Source: VXMO01 sp034422835 (lineage in GTDB: Bacteria > Chloroflexota > Dehalococcoidia > UBA6926). From it: 64,000 bases of DNA. The position numbers were made by a program, and so were the translations under genes. The stretch's first letter is position 1; each line of letters opens with the position of its first letter. The DNA lies in contig DAOUJJ010000014.1 in the NCBI GenBank assembly GCA_034422835.1, positions 62,001 to 126,000 on the forward strand, read 5' to 3'. Shown one piece after another: positions 8,046 through 16,208 of this stretch. Under the pieces are notes generated by a model. It saw only the letters and a list, made by a program, of their open reading frames with translations. It searched no databases and was not told where the DNA came from.

Positions 8046-8735
8046 CTAGTGAAGTTCTTCCAGTGACCTTACTACCCAGCGCTTACCAATAGCCCAAAGG
8101 TCCTCCACCTCAATTGTCATCGATACGATGCTGCCATGTTCAAGTGTGCCCATCAAATCGTCAGGTTCGGGACACCACACCGTATAACTCATTTTATCGA
8201 TGGCCGCTGGATCTCTATCCAGATCGTCAACTAGGACGGTGAGTTGTGTTACCTCCAGAGTCCCTAGCTGTTTCGCCAACTGAGCAGCGCCGACAGACTG
8301 GGTTGAGAGATGATGTCTCTCCGGGACATTGATTTGTGATATGTGAGTAACTACGCCAACCACTGGATTGTCAGCGTGACCCACAGGCTCCATCGACATC
8401 GTTTCCCGTGTCTGGTACGCACTCCGCTTTACTCGCCCAACTACTTCGTCGGGGTTCTTTTTTCTCCGAAGGCCAGATAGCAAACCATGATTGTCTGGCT
8501 GTACGCCAATCCGCACACCCTTAAGCGAATCCCATGCGACTCTTCCAGAAGGGCCTTGCCGCAAGGTGCTGCGTTTACGACTTCCGGCGCATCGATGCAC
8601 GGGCCACTCGCCGCCTACATCATCGAAGAAGACGGCCGAACCGTGCGTGCAGCTGTAGAAGAAAACTTGTGCTTTACACAACCTGCATGTTGTCCAGAAA
8701 CTTCTGTCACGACACCAAGGTCCGTGGGAACTCAT
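8046..8735 (-). CDS. Hypothetical protein with N-terminal zinc-finger-like motif
   Basis: 229 residues from ATG 8735, chosen over the longer frame to 8834 because GGAG lies eight bases before it and the conserved-looking region starts there. The N-terminus (WTTCRLCKAQVFFY, then FFDDVGGEWPVHRC) has a Cys-x2-Cys pair and a later His/Cys pair, resembling a small metal-binding module seen at the start of assorted bacterial proteins. A linker follows, then a C-terminal region (about 110-229) without a recognised fold. Base composition is lower in GC than in the tldDE genes upstream, suggesting a separate history. It starts 74 bases after the GNAT gene ends. Function unknown. Confidence 0.65.
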   Translation of the reverse strand: MSSHGPWCRDRSFWTTCRLCKAQVFFYSCTHGSAVFFDDVGGEWPVHRCAGSRKRSTLRQGPSGRVAWDSLKGVRIGVQPDNHGLLSGLRRKKNPDEVVGRVKRSAYQTRETMSMEPVGHADNPVVGVVTHISQINVPERHHLSTQSVGAAQLAKQLGTLEVTQLTVLVDDLDRDPAAIDKMSYTVWCPEPDDLMGTLEHGSIVSMTIEVEDLWAIGKRWVVRSLEELH

Positions 8736-8809
8736 GGCAATGACTCCATCATTTCGATTAGTCGTTTCGGACCCAGATTCTGGATTCCCGTTGTGTAGGC
8801 ATGGCGGCG

Positions 8810-9361
8810 CTAATCCCCCTGCATCCCCTCCCAAACGTCCCGCTTGATGTCCATCAGCATGAAGCGATAGCGGCCCTGCTCACGGAAGCCGGTCTGAGTG
8901 AAGCCCGCCTTGCCGAATGCGCGTTGGGCGCGGACGTTCCAGTCCAGCGTCTTGAGGTAAACGCGATTCAGCTCCAGTTTGTTGAACATCCAGCTTGTGA
9001 GCAGCTTGACGGCATCCGTGCCGTACCCGCCGTTCCAATAGGCGCGGTCGCCGATCATGATGCCGAGTTCAGCCTCTTTGGCGCGCCGGTCAAGGTCGTA
9101 ATACATGCAGTTGCCGATGTGCTTGCCCTCGGATAGCTCGACGATGGCGAAGCGGTGGCTGCGCTTGGAGATATAGTTCAGGTCGTCCTTGTGGATGGGG
9201 GCGTACTGCTCATAGGACATCTTGAGCGGATAGGTGGCGTCCAGTTCGGCCAGCTCATCGTCCGAGCGCCACAGGTAATCGTTCCACGCGTCAAATTCGG
9301 CCTTGTCTCTCAGGCCGACGCGCTCTCCTGTGACGATGAGCGGCTTAGCCCGTGCGACCAT
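8810..9361 (-). CDS. GNAT acetyltransferase, RimJ/RimL type
   Basis: 183 residues from ATG 9361; the frame is open to 9418 but the shorter start gives the usual family length and overlaps the Nudix gene by only 17 bases. The GNAT fold is visible: GNCMYYDLDRRAKEAELGIMIG as strands 2-4, the acetyl-CoA loop in a variant form (AYWNGGYGTDAV), then LNRVYLKTLDWNVRAQRAFGKAGF. Such enzymes acetylate protein N-termini or small amines; the substrate cannot be read from sequence. It is the fifth gene of the apparent tldD-tldE-HEAT-Nudix-GNAT unit. Confidence 0.85.
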   Translation of the reverse strand: MVARAKPLIVTGERVGLRDKAEFDAWNDYLWRSDDELAELDATYPLKMSYEQYAPIHKDDLNYISKRSHRFAIVELSEGKHIGNCMYYDLDRRAKEAELGIMIGDRAYWNGGYGTDAVKLLTSWMFNKLELNRVYLKTLDWNVRAQRAFGKAGFTQTGFREQGRYRFMLMDIKRDVWEGMQGD

Positions 9362-9827
9362 CGGCTGCGTCCGGGTTGTGAGCCATCGCGAGAATGGCCC
9401 TGTTAAGAATTTCCACATCCGTATCGTACGTCATCCTGGCCAGCGTGACGGATTCCAGGGGCAGCCACTCAACACTTTCAAACTCGCCGTCATGGTCGTC
9501 AACGCTGCCGCCGACCGGCTCCATCAGGTAATGGTAGACCCGCTTGTCATGCAGTACCCCCTCCGCCATGAATGTATAGCGCACGCTGCCAAGGTCTCCG
9601 ATGATGGCGACGCTCAGCCCGGTCTCCTCACGCACCTCGCGCAGCGCCGTTTGCTCCCGCGTCTCGCCCGGCTCCGGCGTGCCCTTCGGCAGCGCCAGGA
9701 GGCCGGTGGAGGGGCGGCGGCAGATGACGACCTCAAGCCGCGCGTCCGGCGTGCATCGGACGACCACGCCGCCCGCCGAAACATCGTATTGAATATCGCG
9801 CCCGTCTTCTGAATTCTCGATGGTCAT
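9345..9827 (-). CDS. Nudix hydrolase
   Basis: 160 residues. The Nudix box is exact: G-x5-E-x7-R-E-V-R-E-E-T-G-L at residues 49-71, preceded by a RRPSTGLLALPK strand typical of ADP-ribose/dinucleotide polyphosphate hydrolases. It would cleave a nucleoside diphosphate linked to another moiety, using Mg at the Glu residues. ATG 9827 is chosen over TTG 9839 because it clears the stop codon of the HEAT gene by five bases. The 3' end overlaps the GNAT start by 17 bases, indicating co-translation. Substrate unknown. Confidence 0.9.
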   Translation of the reverse strand: MTIENSEDGRDIQYDVSAGGVVVRCTPDARLEVVICRRPSTGLLALPKGTPEPGETREQTALREVREETGLSVAIIGDLGSVRYTFMAEGVLHDKRVYHYLMEPVGGSVDDHDGEFESVEWLPLESVTLARMTYDTDVEILNRAILAMAHNPDAADGRTG

Positions 9828-9832
9828 GGGGT

Positions 9833-10894
9833 CTACCAATCGTCCTCGAACTCGTCGTCGTCAATGTCCTCATTGATGCCGAGATCATCATCAAAATTCT
9901 CGAAAACATCGTCCTCCGGGTCATCGCTGAGCGGGGAGACGGCATCCGCCGCGCTGCCGGCGGACTTTCGCAGGATCTCCGCGTTCGTGTCAAAGCTCTG
10001 CATGCTCTCCAGCGCGTCCAGCGCGAGTTCCCGAAAGTTCTCGTCCGAATGTTGCAGGAATCGGCGCAGCACCCGCTGCGCCGCGGGGCCGCCGATGGCG
10101 CTCAGTGCCGTCACGACCGCCCCCTGGATCTCCGTGTTCTCCTCCATGCCCATGCGGGCGAGGGCGGGTATCAAGCGCTCATCACCCATGCGCCCGGCGG
10201 CGCCGGCGGCCTCAAACCGCACCTCCTCGGACTCGCTTTCCATTTCCTCGCGGATGTATGTCAGCCAGGACGTGTCCGCATTCTGACCCATGGCATAGAG
10301 GGCGGAGGCGCGCAGGGTTTCGCTGGCGCTTTCATAGGTCTCAAGAATGAGTTCCCGCACCTCCTCGGATGTGAATGCCGAGACGGCCTCGATCACGCGG
10401 CGGCGCACCTCAAATGACGGCTCCTGCTCGTTGCGGATCACGTCAAGCAGTCCCTCACGCACCCGGTTTGAATCACGTTCCAGCAGGTCGCCAAGTTCGG
10501 CAAGGACGGCGAAGCGGCCAAGCGATTGCGCGGCGACGGCCCGTACGCGCTCTTCACTGTCAAATAGGAGCCGCCCAAAAAGCGGCTCAATCAGCGCGCG
10601 GTTATCGCTTTCCCACAATCCCAGGATTGCGGCTTCCCGGACCTCTTCGTCCTCATCCTCCATCAGGGTCATGAAGATGCGGTCAAAGACGTAATCGACG
10701 TTCTCCTCCGCGAGTTCCACCAGCTGGCCGACGATTGAACGCCGGTACTCAAAATCGATGCCCCGCAGAGTGTCGATAACCTGGCCCAACTCGTCGCGGT
10801 CAGGGTCGGACAGCTCGGCGAGGGCGGCCGCTGTTACATTGCCGGGGTCTTGTCGTATCGCGCTGATAACGCTTTCGACACCATCCGACTGCAT
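9833..10894 (-). CDS. HEAT-repeat protein with acidic tail
   Basis: 353 residues built of alpha-helical HEAT-like repeats from about residue 45 to 290 (for example EEVREAAILGLW, ERVRAVAAQSLGRF, EEVRFEAAGAAGRMGD, ENFRELALDALES). The last 30 residues are strongly acidic (DDDLGINEDIDDDEFEDDW). There is no signal peptide or membrane segment, so it is a cytoplasmic scaffold, probably for protein-protein contact. It sits 18 bases after tldE and runs into the Nudix gene. The pairing with TldD/TldE is noteworthy because that protease needs partners that deliver substrates, but a link is inference. A phycobilin-lyase-like HEAT protein is an alternative reading, without supporting context. Confidence 0.8.
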   Translation of the reverse strand: MQSDGVESVISAIRQDPGNVTAAALAELSDPDRDELGQVIDTLRGIDFEYRRSIVGQLVELAEENVDYVFDRIFMTLMEDEDEEVREAAILGLWESDNRALIEPLFGRLLFDSEERVRAVAAQSLGRFAVLAELGDLLERDSNRVREGLLDVIRNEQEPSFEVRRRVIEAVSAFTSEEVRELILETYESASETLRASALYAMGQNADTSWLTYIREEMESESEEVRFEAAGAAGRMGDERLIPALARMGMEENTEIQGAVVTALSAIGGPAAQRVLRRFLQHSDENFRELALDALESMQSFDTNAEILRKSAGSAADAVSPLSDDPEDDVFENFDDDLGINEDIDDDEFEDDW

Positions 10895-10912
10895 CGTTTC
10901 GATCCCGCAGCG

Positions 10913-12265
10913 TTACTCGGAGTCCGACTTGGGGGCGATGGAGACGCCGTCGCAGAGGATCGCGGGTGTGGACAGCGACCCGCCCAGCTCCGTCGTCTCA
11001 GCCCCGATGGCCGTGATGTCCTTGAGGATGTCGTAGATGTTGCAGTGGAGCATGGTGTCCTTGACGCGGCCCACCACCTCGCCGCCCTGCACGCGATAAC
11101 CGAGCAGGATATTGCCCCCCGCGTCGCCACCCAACACGTTGCCCTGTCCCATCCCGATAAGCCGCTCGACGATTACGCCGTCGCCCATCGTGCGGAGCAT
11201 GTCGTCAAACGAGGCATCGCCGGCTTTGATGCTGAGATGGGTCGTGCCTGCGCCGGGCATCGCGCCAAGTCCACGTGAGGCGCTGCTCGTCGGCTCCACG
11301 CCCGCCTTTGATGCCGATTGCAGTTCGTAGAGGATGGTGCGGAGCACGCCGTCCTCGACGAGAAACTGGCGGCGGCTCGGAACACCCTCGTCGTCGTAGG
11401 ACCGTGACGGCGGCTTGAGCGGGAGGGTGGGGTCATCGACGATGGTCAGCCGCGAGTCAAACACCTGCTCGCCGATGCGGCCGCCCAACGGCGATGAACC
11501 CTGCAGCACGGTCTTGCCGTTGATTCCGGAAAGAAATGGGCCAAGCAGGACGGACGAGACGGCGCGCGGCATGAAGAGGACGGGCATGTGTCCGGCGGGG
11601 GTGGGGGCGATCTCCTTGCCCCACTTGATCTGCTGCCGCATGCCGTCAATGTGCCGCTGCATATCCCAATCCGGACTGCACCCGCGGTCGCCCTCGCCGA
11701 TGAAAAACATGTCCGTGCCGCGTATCAGCGTTCCTGAGACGAACAGCCCAAAGCCGCTCTTGCGATGGCCGAAGCTGACGCCGTTGGAATTGAGGAACGC
11801 GAAACGGCTTGTGCTGTGCGTAAGACTCGCGCCGTACAACGCCTCCGGCTCAAGCGGCTTGGCGTCATTCAGAAGCCGCCGCCCCGCGTCCACCATCGCC
11901 TCCGTCGTGACCTCCTCGATGGCGGGGTCATACGTCTCGATGGCGGGCGTGTTCGGCGACGGTTCAGGGAGGTTCAGTTCCGATTCAGGGCCGTAGCGGG
12001 CGAGTTCGATGGCGCGGTCGACAAGCTCCTCAGCTTTGTTAGGATCGTTGGTGGATGAGACGCCCATGCGACCGTTCACAAAGACACGGATGCCGAGCCC
12101 CCACGTCTGGCGGGTTGAAATCTCCTTCAGCTTTTCCGCCTCAAAACTGACGGGTGTGGATTCTCCCTCGCTGACAAACACCTCGGCGGCGGTTGTCTTT
12201 CCGCGCGCATAGGCAAGCGTCCGCTCCAGCAGCGCCATATCGTCGTCGGTTGGCTGTTGCGTCAT
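10913..12265 (-). CDS. tldE: TldE/PmbA family metalloprotease subunit
   Basis: 450 residues. The family is recognised from TRQTWGLGIRVFVNGRMGVSSTND near the N-terminus and the C-terminal GNVLGGDAGGNILLGYRVQGGEVVGRVKDTMLHCNIYD-type strand region. It lacks the HExxxH zinc site that its partner TldD carries, as expected for the non-catalytic subunit. The heterodimer degrades or trims unfolded peptides inside a closed chamber; in Enterobacteria it matures microcin B17 and degrades CcdA. The start follows the tldD stop by three bases, so the two are made together in matched amounts. Confidence 0.92.
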   Translation of the reverse strand: MTQQPTDDDMALLERTLAYARGKTTAAEVFVSEGESTPVSFEAEKLKEISTRQTWGLGIRVFVNGRMGVSSTNDPNKAEELVDRAIELARYGPESELNLPEPSPNTPAIETYDPAIEEVTTEAMVDAGRRLLNDAKPLEPEALYGASLTHSTSRFAFLNSNGVSFGHRKSGFGLFVSGTLIRGTDMFFIGEGDRGCSPDWDMQRHIDGMRQQIKWGKEIAPTPAGHMPVLFMPRAVSSVLLGPFLSGINGKTVLQGSSPLGGRIGEQVFDSRLTIVDDPTLPLKPPSRSYDDEGVPSRRQFLVEDGVLRTILYELQSASKAGVEPTSSASRGLGAMPGAGTTHLSIKAGDASFDDMLRTMGDGVIVERLIGMGQGNVLGGDAGGNILLGYRVQGGEVVGRVKDTMLHCNIYDILKDITAIGAETTELGGSLSTPAILCDGVSIAPKSDSE

Positions 12266-12268
12266 GGC

Positions 12269-13627
12269 CTATGCGCCTCCGACGAGGCAGTTCTGTATTC
12301 GGATATGCGGGCTGCCGTTGGAGACGGGCAGGGGGGATTGACCCGCCTTGCCGCATCCACCGCCCTGGTTCATATCAAGGTCATTCGCGACTGCATCGAG
12401 GTTCTCAAGCGTGGTGAAGACGTTGCCGGACAGCACGACGGGACGCAGCAGTTCCTCGATGCGCCCGTTGCGGATTCGGTACGCCTCGCCCGCGGAGAAC
12501 GTGAACATCTCCATGGACGTCATGCCGCCGTACCAGTTCTTGCAGTACACACCGTCCTTGACCTCGGAAATCAACTCTTCCGCCGTCGCCGTGCCCGGCT
12601 CGATGAACGTGTTTGTCATGCGGACGATGGGCGCGAATCGATAGTCCATGGCGCGCGCGTTGCCCGTCACGCCCTCGCCCATCTTGCCCGCCGTCTCACG
12701 CGAATGCAGACGCCCAACCAGCACGCCCTCGCGGATCAGGTCTGACTTTCGCGCCGCGATGCCCTCATCGTCGTAGTCATAGGAACCGCGCAGACCGGGG
12801 ACGGATGCGCCGTCCACGATGTTCAGATGCTGCCCGCCGAATCGGCGGCCAAGCACCATGATTTCCTTCATGCGGTCGTTCTCATACACGAAATCCGACT
12901 CCGACAGGTGGCCGAACGCCTCATGCGCGAACACGCCGCCAAGGATTGGATCACAGATGACCGTGTACTCGCGTCCCTCCACCTGCGGCGCGTCCAGCAG
13001 CGCAACGGCCTTTTCCGCGATCTCGCGCATCTCGCCGTGACGGCCCTCAAGGACGGCGTAGTCGCCGAGGCTGCCCACGCTGACGCCGTACTGTTGTACA
13101 TCGTTGTCTCTGCGGGCCATTGCGCGTCCGTTGAACGTCACGTCCACACGCTCCTGCCGGATGTACGAACCCTCGGAGTTGGCGAAATGCGTCACGCGGC
13201 GGCGGTTGCCGGAGGCGATGAATGTGCTCTGGATGTCCGGCACGGCCCACATCGCCTCAACGTATTCCTGTAACAGGTTGACCTTCTTGTCGAGAGGGAC
13301 GAGGAAAGGGTCGTTCTCCAGGACAGGGGCGGGTTCAGCGATGACCGGCTCGCCCCGCACAAGCTCTCCGCCCTCGCCGGAGGCAAGGTGCGCTTGCCGG
13401 ACGGCTGTTGCAACGCGCTCTCGCAGATTGTCTGACTGCGTAAACGTCACGAATCCCCATGCGCCGTTCACGTATGCCCGCGCCGCGCCGCCTCTGCTCG
13501 ATGAGCCGCCGATGTCGTCGATCTCATGCCCCCGCATGGAGATATGATTCGAGTCCAGTTCTTCCAGCCGCAGCTCGATGTAGTCCGCGTTGTGGCCGCT
13601 GAGGGCCTGCGTCATCTCGTCACGCAT
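12269..13627 (-). CDS. tldD: TldD family zinc metalloprotease, catalytic subunit
   Basis: 452 residues. The zinc-binding motif HEAFGH is present in FAHEAFGHLSESDFV, with SRGGAARAYVNGAWGFVTFT in the N-terminal domain and the usual glycine-rich C-terminus (MNQGGGCGKAGQ). It forms the active half of the TldD/TldE peptidase. ATG 13627 is used; ATG 13615 is an in-frame alternative. It heads a five-gene unit tldD-tldE-HEAT-Nudix-GNAT, all on this strand with gaps of 18 bases or less or with overlaps. It is divergent from endonuclease III, with 104 bases between them for two promoters. Confidence 0.93.
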   Translation of the reverse strand: MRDEMTQALSGHNADYIELRLEELDSNHISMRGHEIDDIGGSSSRGGAARAYVNGAWGFVTFTQSDNLRERVATAVRQAHLASGEGGELVRGEPVIAEPAPVLENDPFLVPLDKKVNLLQEYVEAMWAVPDIQSTFIASGNRRRVTHFANSEGSYIRQERVDVTFNGRAMARRDNDVQQYGVSVGSLGDYAVLEGRHGEMREIAEKAVALLDAPQVEGREYTVICDPILGGVFAHEAFGHLSESDFVYENDRMKEIMVLGRRFGGQHLNIVDGASVPGLRGSYDYDDEGIAARKSDLIREGVLVGRLHSRETAGKMGEGVTGNARAMDYRFAPIVRMTNTFIEPGTATAEELISEVKDGVYCKNWYGGMTSMEMFTFSAGEAYRIRNGRIEELLRPVVLSGNVFTTLENLDAVANDLDMNQGGGCGKAGQSPLPVSNGSPHIRIQNCLVGGA

Positions 13628-13731
13628 GGGCGTCTACCGTAGTGAAGTTCTGCAACTGCCGGAATGGCGGCGAATAATCGAGAGCCATGCCTAGAATGAA
13701 CGGGAAACTCATAGGGAGAGTCTAGCACGCG

Positions 13732-14418
13732 ATGACCACGAAACGCCGCCGACCAACCGTCCGCGCCAAGAGGGCGCAGGATGTCTTTGCGCTGCTGCAT
13801 GAGCAGAACGGTGAGCGTCCGTGGTTCAAGCGCGCCGAGCCGATGGACGAGTTGATTTACACCGTTCTCTCGCAGCACACGTCCGACCTCAACACCGACC
13901 GCACATTCGCGGACCTGCGCGCCACGTTTCCCACGTGGCAGGACGTTGTTGATGCGCCGACGGAGGCGATTCAAGAGACCATCAAGCATGGCGGGCTGTC
14001 CAAGATCAAGGCCCCGCGCGTCCAGGCCATATTGCAAGAGATTCATCGACAGCGCGGCGAGTTCAGCATCGATTTCCTGGCGGACATGCCGTTCGATGAG
14101 GCGCGCAAGTGGCTGTTGAGCCTGCCGGGAGTGGGAGAAAAGACGGCGGCGTGCGTGCTGCTGTTCAGCCTCGGTCGTCCCGCGCTGCCCGTCGATACAC
14201 ACGTCCACCGCGTCTCCGGCCGCCTCGGCCTCATCCCCAAAAAGATGAACGCGGACAAGGCGCACTACATGCTTGAATCGCACCTCGATGAGTCACAGGT
14301 CTACCAGTTCCATGTGGATCTCATCGAGCATGGCCGCCGCGTCTGCCACGCCCGCCGCCCCAACTGCCCGGATTGCGTCCTCTCAAACCTCTGCCCCAGC
14401 AGCACAGTGAAGAGCTAA
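13732..14418 (+). CDS. nth: Endonuclease III-type DNA glycosylase/AP lyase
   Basis: 228 residues. The helix-hairpin-helix LPGVGEKTA contains the catalytic lysine, the catalytic aspartate is in PVDTHVHRV, and the C-terminal iron-sulfur cluster motif is intact as C-x6-C-x2-C-x5-C. It would excise oxidised pyrimidines and cleave the abasic site. The residues after LIYTVLSQHTSD, where most Nth proteins have LSAQ, read LSQHT, so a more divergent Nth2-like clade is possible. Its stop overlaps the end of the convergent toxin-antitoxin gene by four bases. Confidence 0.92.
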   Translation: MTTKRRRPTVRAKRAQDVFALLHEQNGERPWFKRAEPMDELIYTVLSQHTSDLNTDRTFADLRATFPTWQDVVDAPTEAIQETIKHGGLSKIKAPRVQAILQEIHRQRGEFSIDFLADMPFDEARKWLLSLPGVGEKTAACVLLFSLGRPALPVDTHVHRVSGRLGLIPKKMNADKAHYMLESHLDESQVYQFHVDLIEHGRRVCHARRPNCPDCVLSNLCPSSTVKS

Positions 14419-14954
14419 CGCACGGCGTGAACTTCCAGGTGAACGCCCTCGTGCTCCTGGAGACATCCAATTACATCAAAAAGATTGCGGGCGTTGGGGT
14501 TGCCTTTCGGCCCAAACATACGCATGAGGCTCTTCGCAGGTTTCTCCGTACGCGCCGCCAGTTCCTCGAAGCCAATCGTGGCGTTGATATAGTCACGCAG
14601 GAGGATCTTGCCGGGTTCAATCTCGCCCATGAGCAGACATTCAATAGCTTCTTTCAGCAGGCCATCGCGAAACACAGGGTCCCGTTCCGCCAATTCCATC
14701 ACCGTCTCAGAAAACCTCCTGGTCGGTGGCATGGCTATCTCCTTTCCCTCAAAGTAGACGCGGTATCCGGGTCCGAAGTGGATGCGGTATTCCAGCACTC
14801 CGTTTCCGACGCCTCTCACGTTTGACAGATTGCCCGCCTCCAAGCGTGCCAATGCAGCTCTGACTCGTCGCGACGCATTCGAATCGAGCCCACCGAGCCA
14901 TCGACCAAACAGACTTCGACCTGACTCGTCAATGTACTCACGCAGTTCAATCAT
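14415..14954 (-). CDS. Fused RelE-like toxin remnant and HigA/COG3636-like antitoxin
   Basis: 179 residues in one frame. Residues 1-72 match the start of a RelE/ParE-type killer protein (RLEAGNLSNVRGVGNGVLEYRI and GPGYRVYF), but the usual last quarter, with its GGDK-type segment, is absent. From Met75 the sequence is a complete antitoxin of the type normally encoded just downstream of such toxins (FSETVMELAERDPVF, GKILLRDYINATIGFEEL, PKSLMRMFGPKGNPNARNLF, a helix-turn-helix). Met75 (ATG 14732) has AGGAG six bases upstream, so the 105-residue antitoxin can be made separately. It therefore looks like a toxin-antitoxin pair joined by loss of the toxin end. The operator-like palindrome upstream fits autoregulation. 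Whether the fused protein has any toxic activity is unknown. Confidence 0.82.
   Translation of the reverse strand: MIELREYIDESGRSLFGRWLGGLDSNASRRVRAALARLEAGNLSNVRGVGNGVLEYRIHFGPGYRVYFEGKEIAMPPTRRFSETVMELAERDPVFRDGLLKEAIECLLMGEIEPGKILLRDYINATIGFEELAARTEKPAKSLMRMFGPKGNPNARNLFDVIGCLQEHEGVHLEVHAVR
14730..14743 (-). promoter_or_regulatory. Internal Shine-Dalgarno and start codon for separate antitoxin
   Basis: On the minus strand AGGAG (14743-14739), six bases ATAGCC, then ATG (14732-14730). It lies inside the fused toxin-antitoxin frame and would give an antitoxin of 105 residues ending at 14415. This is one of the better ribosome binding sites in the neighbourhood. Confidence 0.7.
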
Positions 14955-14962
14955 AGCCTAGC

Positions 14963-14980
14963 GGTAACATATATGTTACC
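14963..14980. promoter_or_regulatory. 18-bp perfect palindrome, probable toxin-antitoxin operator
   Basis: GGTAACATATATGTTACC is its own reverse complement and lies eight bases before the ATG of the fused toxin-antitoxin gene. The position and the AT-rich centre, which could include a -10 element, fit autorepression by the antitoxin HTH domain. Confidence 0.7.
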
Positions 14981-15018
14981 ACTTGCAACTCTCCTCGTCT
15001 TTCCCGCCCCCACCCGTC

Positions 15019-15038
15019 TTTCCCGCGAAAGCGGGAAT
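15019..15038. repeat. dRS3-like palindrome (family A)
   Basis: TTTCCCGCGAAAGCGGGAAT; TTCCCGC and GCGGGAA form a seven-pair stem with a GAAA tetraloop. Same family as 6425-6444 and 17277-17296. Confidence 0.75.
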
Positions 15039-15072
15039 CCAGTGGTCGCCTGAGCAGGCAGCCAATAGCCCG

Positions 15073-15078
15073 TATACT
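15073..15078 (+). promoter_or_regulatory. TATACT -10 element six bases before ATG 15085
   Basis: TATACT followed by TGCCGC and then ATG. With normal spacing, transcription would begin at or next to the A of the start codon, giving a leaderless mRNA. No Shine-Dalgarno is present. Confidence 0.55.
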
Positions 15079-15084
15079 TGCCGC

Positions 15085-16107
15085 ATGAAACTCAACCGCT
15101 GGACGATTCTCGCCGTAATTCTCTTGGTATCAACGGCAATAGGACTAGCGTTCAGGCCGTCGGGTGAAGGTGCTGAGGGCCGGCAAATTGTTGAAGACCG
15201 CGGACTCAGTCTTGAATGTCCTGAATCAATCACGGTGGACGCCGGAGCTCTGTTCTTGGTCGAATGCGTGGCCATTTCGAGCAGTCCATGGCACCTCAGC
15301 ATCCGAGCCCAGCAGCATTTCTATGACGCTGTATCGAGAGGCTGGCAGGTCGAGGAAGTAGACGAAAACACTTATGAGCTTACCGAATTAATGCGAGGAA
15401 TGAGGAGTCGAGGGTTGGAAGTCCGAGCCCGAGTAGGCCCCCACACTCATACATTACCGGCGGTCGCTGATGCCAGAGCCACAATTGACCTCCGAGTTCG
15501 TCATAACTTGCTGGCGGATGTTGGGGTGGGCCTGTTCTTGACACAAGCCTTCCTACTGCTCGGTAGCTTGCTCCTTGCCATAATCAGTTGGCCACGGAGA
15601 AACAGCTGGCCCAAACGTTCATCAATCTCGGAGCAAAATAGTGACTCGAAATTGTCCGCTTTACGGCAGTCCTTGATACTGCCATGGCTCTATCTACTAC
15701 CTCGGGCGCCACGGCGAACTGTTGGCGATCGTTCTCTACAGCGCGTATACGCAGCCCTGGGTATCCTGTTTCTTACGCTGATGGCGCAAGTTATTCTGAT
15801 GACGATAGTTCACATCACAGATAGCATTTTAATGGACGGACAAACTCACTGGATTTTCCCGCCGCAATTTACCTTTATATTCACTATTCCTTTCTTTGCT
15901 GCGATCTTCATAGCTCTCTTGGTGGGCAATCACAAGATGGTTAGGGCGCGCATTAGGCACATTCAGCTGGCAGAAATTTCGGCTTACTCCAGTGACCAAG
16001 ACAATGATCCGGCCATGCGGCGAAAGCCATTGCTGGTTACTCTGATTGTCGGACTAGCCCTTTTGCTGTTGGCGGGATTCCTATATGGACCACTCTTGCC
16101 TGTATAG
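15085..16107 (+). CDS. Unknown membrane protein with extracytoplasmic domain
   Basis: 340 residues from ATG 15085; the upstream extension to 14983 would translate a palindromic repeat and is rejected. Layout: a signal anchor at about 5-22 (WTILAVILLVSTAIGLAF), a soluble domain at about 25-145, a second helix near 152-175 (GLFLTQAFLLLGSLLLAII), a charged loop, then three more helices near 228-255, 262-288 and 317-338. The soluble N-terminal part starts with a short Cys-containing beta segment and resembles no family I can name. Base composition is lower in GC than that of argC. Probably monocistronic, with a leaderless-type promoter. Confidence 0.65.
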   Translation: MKLNRWTILAVILLVSTAIGLAFRPSGEGAEGRQIVEDRGLSLECPESITVDAGALFLVECVAISSSPWHLSIRAQQHFYDAVSRGWQVEEVDENTYELTELMRGMRSRGLEVRARVGPHTHTLPAVADARATIDLRVRHNLLADVGVGLFLTQAFLLLGSLLLAIISWPRRNSWPKRSSISEQNSDSKLSALRQSLILPWLYLLPRAPRRTVGDRSLQRVYAALGILFLTLMAQVILMTIVHITDSILMDGQTHWIFPPQFTFIFTIPFFAAIFIALLVGNHKMVRARIRHIQLAEISAYSSDQDNDPAMRRKPLLVTLIVGLALLLLAGFLYGPLLPV

Positions 16108-16208
16108 TTGCCTCGTATGCGTCTAACCCACTCTCCACCTCCTTGCTACAATGGACGTTCACGCAACACACCAGATGGCAACGCAACTGAACTAGAGGAA
16201 CACGCACC

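Noticed and set aside
7866..13627. RiPP or microcin-type cluster around TldD/TldE
   Set aside because: No precursor-like peptide, cyclodehydratase or radical SAM gene is present; the 42-residue frame is an acidic coiled coil, not a Cys/Ser-rich core peptide.
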